Made by a program: the position numbers and the translations under genes
Shown here: piece after piece, positions 46,925 to 54,357 of the stretch
Layout of the letters: each line of letters begins with the position of its first letter
How positions within the stretch are numbered: the first letter of the stretch is position 1
Assembly (NCBI GenBank): GCA_028141885.1
Contig: JAOIQU010000005.1
Coordinates: 1 to 58,931, forward strand
From: Flavobacteriales bacterium
GTDB lineage: Bacteria > Bacteroidota > Bacteroidia > Flavobacteriales > UA16
Direction: 5' to 3'
Length of the DNA stretch: 58,931 nucleotides
The notes under the pieces: model-generated
Seen by the model: only the letters and a program-made list of their open reading frames with translations
The model's database searches: none
Told to the model about the DNA's origin: nothing

Positions 46925-47761
46925 ATGACGCGCGACACATTCATTGGTGCTCTGACCGCCATCGCAATCGTTGCAAGCTTCGCACAGTGTTCGGGCTACA
47001 ACAAGATGTTGAAGTCTGGTGACGTCGAGGAGAAAATGAACTACGCCGAAGCCGCGCTCGACTCTGGCAATTGCTTCCGTGCCCTGCCTCTTTACGACGA
47101 GCTCATGCAACTCACACGCGGCACGGAACGAGCCCCGGACATCCATTGGAACCGGGCCTTGACCCACGATTGCGTCAACGATTTTTACCTCAGTCGGTAC
47201 TACTTCCAGTCGTTTGCCAAGACCTTCCCTAACGACCCCAGGGTTGAAGAAGCCTCTTTCCGAGCGGCCTTGTGTTCGTACTATTTGTCTCCTGGGGCGA
47301 GTTTGGACCAAACCGAAACCCGCTCCGCCATCGATGAACTCCAATTGTTCATGGACCGCTACCCTTCCAGTGCGCTTCGGGACAGCAGCCAAGCAATGGT
47401 GGACAACTTGAGGAGCAAGCTCGAATTGAAGGCATTTGAAAATGCGAGGTTGTATCACAAAACAGGCAACTACAAGAGCGCAACCATTGCGATGAAACAC
47501 GCCATGGAAGACTACCCTGGCTCCCCCTACCAAGAGGAATTGCAATTCTTGATCATCGACAGCCATTTCCAATACGCCACGCGAAGTACCGAGCGCAGGA
47601 AAATGGAACGCTACAACGATGCTATTGAAGCTTTTCATACCTTTGCATCCCGTTTTCCGACCAGTTCTCGGATGAAAGACGCCCAACGTCTCTATGACGC
47701 CTCGGTGAAAGGCATCGCTGAACTGGAAGAACCAAGCGGCAACAACACGACGAATCGCTGA
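46925..47761 (+). CDS. bamD: Outer membrane assembly lipoprotein BamD
   Basis: 278 residues from the ATG at 46925; earlier in-frame TTG/ATG codons (46850, 46880) precede no conserved sequence. A hydrophobic N-terminus ends in FAQC-SGYNKMLKSGD, a loose lipobox followed by the typical BamD start. TPR-like helices follow (YAEAALDSGNCFRALPLYDELM, YYFQSFAKTFPNDPRVEEASFRAALC, LQLFMDRYPSS). BamD is the essential lipoprotein of the BAM complex that inserts beta-barrels. It starts a conserved cluster bamD-rpoZ-coaBC-porD-recN and is followed by rpoZ after three bases. Confidence 0.9.
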   Translation: MTRDTFIGALTAIAIVASFAQCSGYNKMLKSGDVEEKMNYAEAALDSGNCFRALPLYDELMQLTRGTERAPDIHWNRALTHDCVNDFYLSRYYFQSFAKTFPNDPRVEEASFRAALCSYYLSPGASLDQTETRSAIDELQLFMDRYPSSALRDSSQAMVDNLRSKLELKAFENARLYHKTGNYKSATIAMKHAMEDYPGSPYQEELQFLIIDSHFQYATRSTERRKMERYNDAIEAFHTFASRFPTSSRMKDAQRLYDASVKGIAELEEPSGNNTTNR

Positions 47762-47764
47762 AGC

Positions 47765-48115
47765 ATGAGCACAAACTTCAAAACCATCAAAGCCGAGCGC
47801 ACCACTGAGACGCGCAACATCCACGACTTGGAAACGCACGGCACTGGGAACATCTTCGAGACCATTGTGGCTCTGTCGAAGCGCAGCAACCAAGTGGCCT
47901 TGAGCTTGCGCAAGGAACTCTCAGAAAAGCTGGAGGAGTTTGTCATTCCCACCGATTCCTTGGAAGAGGTCTTTGAGAACCGTGAGCAGATCGAAATCTC
48001 GAAGTACTACGAGCGCTTGCCCAAGCCACACAGCATTGCAATCAAAGAGTTGCAAGACGAGTCGTTGCACATCGGAAAGACCGAGGAAGAAACCGACCTC
48101 GAGGACGAAGCCTGA
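47765..48115 (+). CDS. rpoZ: DNA-directed RNA polymerase omega subunit, Bacteroidota type
   Basis: 116 residues. GNIFETIVALSKRSNQVALSLRKELSEKLEEF is the RpoZ core in the form typical of Flavobacteria, followed by DSLEEVFENREQIEISKYYERLPKPHSIAI and an acidic tail (EEETDLEDEA). Omega chaperones the beta' subunit and stabilises RNA polymerase. It is commonly missed because it differs from proteobacterial omega. It lies three bases after bamD and 12 before coaBC. Confidence 0.88.
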   Translation: MSTNFKTIKAERTTETRNIHDLETHGTGNIFETIVALSKRSNQVALSLRKELSEKLEEFVIPTDSLEEVFENREQIEISKYYERLPKPHSIAIKELQDESLHIGKTEEETDLEDEA

Positions 48116-48127
48116 TTCGACGCGGCC

Positions 48128-49363
48128 ATGTCACTGGCCTCCACCCCTTCTGAACTTCCCTTAACGGGTCGACGCATTGTTCTCGGCATCACCGGGAGCA
48201 TCGCCGCCTACAAATCTGCCGTGCTTGCGCGTGAACTGAGGCGCAGGGGTGCGGAAGTGCGCGTGGTCATGACCCCCGGCGCCACCGAATTCATCACCCC
48301 GTTGACGCTGGCCACCTTGGTGGACCACCCCGTTCATTCTGACTTCACTGAAGACGAACACGCTGGAGTCTGGACCAACCACGTAGAACTCGGGATTTGG
48401 GGAGATTTGATCCTTGTGGCCCCAGCAACTGCCAACACCCTGGCAGCCATGGTGCACGGTGGTTGCGACAACCTCTTGCAAGCCGTGTTGTTGAGCGCAC
48501 GATGCCCTGTTGCCGTTGCGCCGGCCATGGACCTCGACATGTTCACGCATGAAGCCACCCAAACCAACCTTCAGACGCTGGCGGACCGTGGCGTTCGCGT
48601 CATCGAGCCTGGAACGGGCCCACTCGCAAGCGGGTTGCATGGCAAAGGCAGAATGGCTGAACCTGAAGAAATCGCAGACGAGGTTGCAGCACACTTCGCA
48701 TCGGCCCTGCCCTGGGCAGGCAAGAATGTGCTCATCACCGCCGGACCGACCCATGAACCGATGGATGCAGTCCGCTTTCTCGGCAATCGCAGCTCAGGCA
48801 AGATGGGCTTTGCCCTGGCCGAGGTGCTGGCCAACGCTGGCGCCGACGTGACCCTGGTTGCAGGCCCCGTGCATTTGGCCACCCCTGACCGTGTGCACAC
48901 GCGCATCGACGTGCAAACTGCCGTCGAAATGAACGACGCCGTCCAGCAACGCTGGGCAGACATGGATTGGGGCATCGCATGCGCCGCCGTGTCGGATTTT
49001 CGTCCGGCCCAAACCTTCGCCGAGAAGTGGCATCGCGGCGACGTGCCGGAGGCCGTCGAATTGGTCGAAAACCCAGACATCCTGGCTGGCATGGGCAAAG
49101 ACAAATCGAACCATCAGACCCTGGTGGGATTTGCGTTGGAAAGCGACGACGGTTTGACCAGTGCACAAGGGAAAATGGCGAGGAAGAATTTGGACGCCAT
49201 TGTGCTGAACAGCCTCAAGGACGACGGCGCTGGATTTGGGCACGACACCAACAAAGTCAGCGTGCACTTTCGAGATGGGAAAAGCGTTAGTTTTGAGTTG
49301 AAGTCCAAGTACGAAGTCGCCCAAGACCTCGTTGAGCTTTGGAGGACAACCCTAAACACATGA
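48128..49363 (+). CDS. coaBC: Bifunctional phosphopantothenoylcysteine decarboxylase/phosphopantothenate-cysteine ligase
   Basis: 411 residues. The N-terminal CoaC flavoprotein domain (1-190) has VLGITGSIAAYKSAVL, active-site His in TNHVELG and LILVAPATANTLA; the MDLDMF segment holds substrate. The C-terminal CoaB domain starts at TAGPTHEPMDAVRFLGNRSSGKMG, has the conserved ACAAVSDFRPA and the CTP-binding ALESDD region. It makes 4'-phosphopantetheine for CoA. The stop overlaps the next start by ATGA. Confidence 0.95.
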   Translation: MSLASTPSELPLTGRRIVLGITGSIAAYKSAVLARELRRRGAEVRVVMTPGATEFITPLTLATLVDHPVHSDFTEDEHAGVWTNHVELGIWGDLILVAPATANTLAAMVHGGCDNLLQAVLLSARCPVAVAPAMDLDMFTHEATQTNLQTLADRGVRVIEPGTGPLASGLHGKGRMAEPEEIADEVAAHFASALPWAGKNVLITAGPTHEPMDAVRFLGNRSSGKMGFALAEVLANAGADVTLVAGPVHLATPDRVHTRIDVQTAVEMNDAVQQRWADMDWGIACAAVSDFRPAQTFAEKWHRGDVPEAVELVENPDILAGMGKDKSNHQTLVGFALESDDGLTSAQGKMARKNLDAIVLNSLKDDGAGFGHDTNKVSVHFRDGKSVSFELKSKYEVAQDLVELWRTTLNT

Positions 49364-50304
49364 TCCCATTGGTCAAGACCCCCCATTTCATTTTCACACA
49401 GAGCATCTGCACACGTCTGTGCATGGTTGTTTTGCTGGGTGCGAGCATGTTCGTCGACGTGTCCGCACAGGAACTCAATTGCAATGTGACGGTGATCGCG
49501 CCGCAAATCAGCAACGTGGACGCCTCGCGTTTCGAAGCGCTCGAGGATGGCATCCGGGAGTTCATGAACGGTCGCCGCTGGACGGAAGACAATTTTGAGT
49601 TTGAAGAACGCATTGAATGCACCCTCCAACTGACCATCAGCGAAGCGGTTGGCTCGACGGTGTTCAAAGGCAGCATGCAAGTGCAGAGCTCACGCCCAGT
49701 GTTCAATTCAGACTACAACACCGCTGTGTTGCTCGTCAACGATGGCGACATCCAATTCGAGTGGCTCGACAACAGCAACATCCTGTTCAATCCTGGACAG
49801 CATCGCGACAACTTGTCGTCGCTTTTGGCCTACTACGCCTACATGATCTTGGGAATGGATTACGACACCTTCAGCCTCGAAGGTGGCACACCACATTTCC
49901 TCCAAGCCCAAGCCATTGTCGCCAATGCCCAAAACGCAGGCGAACGTGGCTGGAAAGCCTCTCAAGGCAAACAAAATCGGTACTGGCTGATTGAGAATCA
50001 CCTCAGTCAAACGTTTCGTCCTGTGCGCACCTGCTTGTACAACTACCACCGCAAAGGATTGGATGTGCTGTTCGACGACGTGGAAGGCGCGCGCTTGACA
50101 ATGGCCGAGGCGCTGATTGACATGCGGTCCACCAACCGCATTCGTCCAGGCTCGTTCAACATCCAGGTCTTCTTTTTGGCCAAGAGCGATGAAATCATCA
50201 ACGTGTTTGGCCCTGCTCCAGACGCTGAGAAAGCTCGTCTGATCCCCATTTTGAAGCAGTTGGATCCCGGCAACATCCAAGCGTACGACCAACGACTCGG
50301 CTGA
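49360..50304 (+). CDS. DUF4835 family protein (PorD-type, T9SS-associated)
   Basis: 314 residues from the ATG overlapping the coaBC stop. A signal peptide (CMVVLLGASMFVDVSA-QEL) is followed by NCNVTVIAPQISNVDASRFEALEDGIREFMNGRRWT, which is the DUF4835 signature. Conserved later segments are FNPGQHRDNLSSLLAYYAYMILGMDYDTFS and RPGSFNIQVFFLAKSDEI. I recall this family being named PorD in public annotations and lying between coaBC and recN in Flavobacteria. A T9SS-related periplasmic role is a family inference, not visible in the sequence. Confidence 0.82.
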   Translation: MIPLVKTPHFIFTQSICTRLCMVVLLGASMFVDVSAQELNCNVTVIAPQISNVDASRFEALEDGIREFMNGRRWTEDNFEFEERIECTLQLTISEAVGSTVFKGSMQVQSSRPVFNSDYNTAVLLVNDGDIQFEWLDNSNILFNPGQHRDNLSSLLAYYAYMILGMDYDTFSLEGGTPHFLQAQAIVANAQNAGERGWKASQGKQNRYWLIENHLSQTFRPVRTCLYNYHRKGLDVLFDDVEGARLTMAEALIDMRSTNRIRPGSFNIQVFFLAKSDEIINVFGPAPDAEKARLIPILKQLDPGNIQAYDQRLG

Positions 50305-50305
50305 C

Positions 50306-51964
50306 ATGCTTCGCCGACTCAAGATTCAAAATCACGCCTTGATCCATGAGGCGGACCTTTCGTTCAAGGAGGGCTTTCACGTGTTCACAGGTGAGACAGG
50401 TTCCGGAAAAAGCATCCTGCTGGGTGCTGTAGGACTCTTGCTCGGGGACCGGGCCGACACCAGTGGCGTTGGATTGAATGGCGATCGCGCGGTGATTGAG
50501 GGGGAGTTTGTGGCCCCTTCGCTTTCTCCCTGGCTCGAACAACACGACCTGCCTGACGCGATAGGCATTGCCATCCGACGCGAGGTGCTCCGAAATGGTC
50601 GCTCGAGGGTGTTCATCAACGACGCCCAAGCCACAGTGAGCCAATTGCGAGAATTGGGCAGTCTGCTCGTCAGCCTTCACAAGCAAGACGACGTGGGCAT
50701 CACGTTTGACCGACCGGCCCTGTCCCACGTCCTGGATGTCGCGGGCAACCACAGTGCCGTCAAGACAACCTACCTAGAAGCCTACAGAGCTTGGGTGAGC
50801 GCAAAGACCGAGTTGGATGTGCTGGAAGCCCTTGCACGGAAGCCGTCGGGCGATGTCCATTACCTACAGCACCAAATCAACGAATTGGAGGCCCTTCGCC
50901 TTCACACCCTCGATTGGGAGACGTTGAACGCGGAATTGAGCACCCTCCAACACGCCCATGAACTTCACGAGGGCATCAGCCTTGCAGCCAACGCATGCGA
51001 TGGTGGCGAATCGGGTGGGTTGCACCGCATTGAGGAAGCGAGGCGCGCCTTGGCCAATGTGCAAGGCGTCGACAAGGACGTGGATGAGACCATCGAACGC
51101 TTGCTCAGCGTCCGCATTGAATTGCAGGACCTCACGGACACGCTTTGGCAATTGCAAGAGCGAAAACAACCCGACCCCAACAGGTTGGGGCAGCTTGAAT
51201 CGACCCATGACGCTGTTGTTCGAGCCATGCGCAAGCACCAAGTCGATGACCCCATGGGATTGATGTCCAAGCTGGAAGCATTGAACCGTCAATTGCAGGC
51301 CATTGGAGGCCTTGAGGAATCTCTGACCAATGCACGCGCCGAGCACGATGAAACGTGGCAAGTTCTGGAAACAGCTGGGGCAGCTTTGAGCGAGGCTCGA
51401 AGGGTCGCTGGCGAGCAACTCACCGCCCTGGTGCTTCCCAAGCTGAATGACCTCAAGATGCCGCATGCACGCATGGCCTGGGAGATGCCTCGTTGCGCCC
51501 CGGATGACATGGGCATGGAAGCGCCTGAAATTTGGTTTGCGAGCAATCCTGGATCCCCTTTGCTGCCTTTGACCAAGGTCGCGAGTGGCGGTGAGCGGTC
51601 TCGTTTCATGCTGGCCTTGAAGTCCGTGTTGGCGCGCATTCAATCCACCCCGGTCATTGTGTTGGATGAAATCGACACGGGCGTGAGTGGTGAGGTTGCG
51701 ATGCACATGGGCCGCGCCATGAAGGAAATGGCCCAAGCCTCACAAACCCAGCAGGTCCTTTCGGTCACCCACCTCCCTCAAGTCGCTGCCCAAGCTGAGC
51801 ATCACTGGGAGGTGCAAAAAACCACAGACGGCGCCTCGACCCACGTGCAAGTGGTCTCACTGAAAGATCAGCAGCGCCACCAGGCCATTGCCACCATGTT
51901 GAGTGGCGAAAACGTGACGTCAGAAGCCTTGGGTCAAGCCAAGCAGCTCATGGCCTCCTCTTGA
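50306..51964 (+). CDS. recN: DNA repair protein RecN
   Basis: 552 residues, SMC-like. Walker A is in FTGETGSGKSILLGAVGLLLG near residue 30, two long coiled-coil arms run from about 160 to 380, and the C-terminal ATPase half has KVASGGERSRFMLALKSVLA (signature) and VIVLDEIDTGVSG (Walker B). RecN tethers broken DNA ends during double-strand break repair. It starts one base after the porD-type gene. Its stop abuts the stop of the convergent TonB receptor gene with no bases between. Confidence 0.95.
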   Translation: MLRRLKIQNHALIHEADLSFKEGFHVFTGETGSGKSILLGAVGLLLGDRADTSGVGLNGDRAVIEGEFVAPSLSPWLEQHDLPDAIGIAIRREVLRNGRSRVFINDAQATVSQLRELGSLLVSLHKQDDVGITFDRPALSHVLDVAGNHSAVKTTYLEAYRAWVSAKTELDVLEALARKPSGDVHYLQHQINELEALRLHTLDWETLNAELSTLQHAHELHEGISLAANACDGGESGGLHRIEEARRALANVQGVDKDVDETIERLLSVRIELQDLTDTLWQLQERKQPDPNRLGQLESTHDAVVRAMRKHQVDDPMGLMSKLEALNRQLQAIGGLEESLTNARAEHDETWQVLETAGAALSEARRVAGEQLTALVLPKLNDLKMPHARMAWEMPRCAPDDMGMEAPEIWFASNPGSPLLPLTKVASGGERSRFMLALKSVLARIQSTPVIVLDEIDTGVSGEVAMHMGRAMKEMAQASQTQQVLSVTHLPQVAAQAEHHWEVQKTTDGASTHVQVVSLKDQQRHQAIATMLSGENVTSEALGQAKQLMASS

Positions 51965-54340
51965 TCAGAACGCCCAATCCAACCCCACTGAAGGCAAGAA
52001 TGGAAGTTGGTTTTTCCGCTGCCCCGTGATTCGATTGATGTAGAACACATTCTCTCGGCTGTACACATTGGTGATGCCCGCCGAAAGCTCGAGCTCGCCA
52101 CCTCCAATGCCCTCCCACGTGCGGTTGACGTTGAGATCAAGACGGTGGTATGCCGGCAAGCGCCCTTCGTTGAGGCCAGAGAGGAAAATGCTGATGTCGT
52201 TGGGGTTTGACGTGAGGTAATCTCCGTCGATGCCACCGCCCGTCCCAGGAGCCTGGTAGTAGCCTTGACTTTGGGTGAATGGAAGGCCTGAGCCCAAATT
52301 CCAACGCGCCGACACCAACCATTTTCCTTCGCCGAATCCTTGGCTCGCCACCAAGTTGACGTTGTGACGACGGTCAAACACCGGGTCGTACCATTGAAAT
52401 CCGTCCCAGCGGTCGACGTTCCCCAAGCCGTAAACGAACCACAAGTAGGTCTCTCGCTCTTCATATTTGACAACGACGTCGGCACCGACCGCGCGGCCCG
52501 TTTCCACGATGAAGTCTTTCTTGAACGCATCAGGTTCGCCCGAGTAAGTCACGTTGTCCGGGAACAGCTTGTTGCGGTTGAAGTTGGTCAGTTGTGTGAA
52601 TTGCTTGACGTAGCCCTCCGTGTTGATGTTCAAGCGCTCGGTCAGGTCAAATTCAAAGCCAGCCACCAAATGGTTGGCCGTTTGAAGGCTGTTTCGTCGC
52701 TCACGCACGCTGCCGAAGGGCAAATTGATCTCGTCCTGAAGGTTTTGGGGACCTGCCAAGAAGCCGTAAAACAGGTTGACCACGTCACGGTCCGAATTGG
52801 CGGAGATGACGTTTTGGGAGTACATCCCTCCCGCCGCTTTGAGGCGCAAACGTTCGCTCGCCTTGTACTTCACACCAAACCTCGGCTCGAGGCGTGCGTT
52901 TCCAAGCGAGCTGTAGTATTGAAGGCGGACGCTCGGCTGCACAATCCAAGCCCCGCGTTTCACGGTGTAATCCAAGTACCCCCCGAGTTCGGTGGTGTTT
53001 TCCTGCTGCGTGACTGCCACGGCCAAGGAGTTGGTGGTCGAGAAGTCCGTCTGCAGCCCCACGACCTCAAGGCCGTACTCAACGTTGTCTTCACCCAGGA
53101 CGTATTTGAAGTCAAGTCCAAAATTGAAGCCCTGCACCTCACTGAACCGTCTTGGCGAACCCACCTCGTCAAAATTGATTCGGTAATTGCTCAAGGCGAA
53201 GTGCCCGTTGAGCAGCACCGAACTCCCTGGAGGCACCACGGTGAAGGTGCCGCCCCCTCCGACATTGCGCCAACCGTAATTCGCAAAATCCACGCCGGTG
53301 CTATCGTCCAACACACTGGCATTGTCGTTGAAGTTGAAGCCAAACAGACTCAACTTCGAACCATCTCCACCGCCGAAGGTGAGTTTGCCGTATGCGTCTG
53401 TGAAACCAAAGGGCAAGCGCCCGTCGCTGATGTAGGGGTAAAACAACGACGAAGACTGCTCCAGGTAACTGTGCTTTACGCTCAACAAATAGCTGATTCC
53501 CCCAGATTGATCCTCTGACATGGCTTTCAATGGGCCGTGGACGAGGAGTTTGGCTCCGAACGGACTCGCACCCACGCGGCCTTCCGTCTCGCGCATGTTG
53601 CCATCCCGGGTTCGGATGTCCATCACACTGCTGATGCGTCCTCCGTATTTGGCCGAGAAGGCCCCCGTGTAGACGTCTGCGTTGCTCATGGCGTCTGAAT
53701 CGAACACACTGAACAGGCCAATGCTGTGGAACGCGTTGTAGATCAACATGCCATCGAGCAAAACCTTGTTCTGGATGGGCGAACCTCCACGGATGTACAA
53801 CTGGCCTCCTTGGTCTCCTGTCGAGACAAATCCAGGCAGCACTTGCAGCGCTTGCACGAGGTCAGGCGCGCCGCCAAAACTCGGGATGCGCTTGATGTCT
53901 GCAGGACGAATCGTCTCCACCGAAGTGCGGACTTGGGTGGTTTGCTCCTCTCGATCGGCACGAACCTCTGCCCCTTCAAGCGTCACCACTTTTGGAGACA
54001 ACAAAATGTTTTTAGTCAGCACTTTACCACTAACCACCTCAACATTTTGTCTCAAATTTTCAAACTCCAAACTAGAGACCACCAAGGTGTATTGGCCTGC
54101 CGGGATGCGACTCAAGCTGTAATAGCCATCGACGTTACTGCTCACGCCATAGTTGGTGCCTTCGAGCGTCACAGATGCGAACATCACAGCCTCACCTGAA
54201 GATTCTGATTTCAAGAATCCTTTGACTGTTCCCTGGGCGACGAGCCCCGTTGACATCAACATGCCAAGAGCACATGTCACAAGCTGAGTCAAGACTCGGC
54301 GGGAAAAGACGTTCAATCGTGGGTTGGTTCTTGCTTGCAT
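51965..54340 (-). CDS. TonB-dependent receptor with carboxypeptidase-regulatory-like N-domain
   Basis: 791 residues from the ATG at 54340. Signal peptide LVTCALGMLMSTGLVAQ is followed by a CarboxypepD_reg-like domain (GTVKGFLKSESSGEAVMFASVTLEG...IPAGQYTLVVSS, about 38-120), a plug (IKRIPSFGGAPDLVQALQVLPGF, YIRGGSPIQNKVLLDGM, about 150-250) and a 22-strand-type barrel ending LDWAF. A SusC-type pair is unlikely, as no SusD gene follows. The imported substrate is unknown; iron chelates, vitamins or peptides are possible. A TATTTTTG box lies seven bases before the ATG and overlaps the end region of the helicase gene. Confidence 0.9.
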   Translation of the reverse strand: MQARTNPRLNVFSRRVLTQLVTCALGMLMSTGLVAQGTVKGFLKSESSGEAVMFASVTLEGTNYGVSSNVDGYYSLSRIPAGQYTLVVSSLEFENLRQNVEVVSGKVLTKNILLSPKVVTLEGAEVRADREEQTTQVRTSVETIRPADIKRIPSFGGAPDLVQALQVLPGFVSTGDQGGQLYIRGGSPIQNKVLLDGMLIYNAFHSIGLFSVFDSDAMSNADVYTGAFSAKYGGRISSVMDIRTRDGNMRETEGRVGASPFGAKLLVHGPLKAMSEDQSGGISYLLSVKHSYLEQSSSLFYPYISDGRLPFGFTDAYGKLTFGGGDGSKLSLFGFNFNDNASVLDDSTGVDFANYGWRNVGGGGTFTVVPPGSSVLLNGHFALSNYRINFDEVGSPRRFSEVQGFNFGLDFKYVLGEDNVEYGLEVVGLQTDFSTTNSLAVAVTQQENTTELGGYLDYTVKRGAWIVQPSVRLQYYSSLGNARLEPRFGVKYKASERLRLKAAGGMYSQNVISANSDRDVVNLFYGFLAGPQNLQDEINLPFGSVRERRNSLQTANHLVAGFEFDLTERLNINTEGYVKQFTQLTNFNRNKLFPDNVTYSGEPDAFKKDFIVETGRAVGADVVVKYEERETYLWFVYGLGNVDRWDGFQWYDPVFDRRHNVNLVASQGFGEGKWLVSARWNLGSGLPFTQSQGYYQAPGTGGGIDGDYLTSNPNDISIFLSGLNEGRLPAYHRLDLNVNRTWEGIGGGELELSAGITNVYSRENVFYINRITGQRKNQLPFLPSVGLDWAF

Positions 54341-54347
54341 GAGGGGA

Positions 54348-54355
54348 CAAAAATA
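54348..54355 (-). promoter_or_regulatory. -7 promoter box seven bases before the TonB receptor
   Basis: The minus strand reads TATTTTTG, an exact TAnnTTTG match, seven bases before the ATG at 54340 and just after the helicase stop. Confidence 0.5.
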
Positions 54356-54357
54356 AG

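Noticed and set aside
52340..53518. 392-codon plus-strand frame opposite the TonB receptor gene
   Set aside because: It is antisense to a well-supported receptor and has no signal peptide, domain or promoter of its own.
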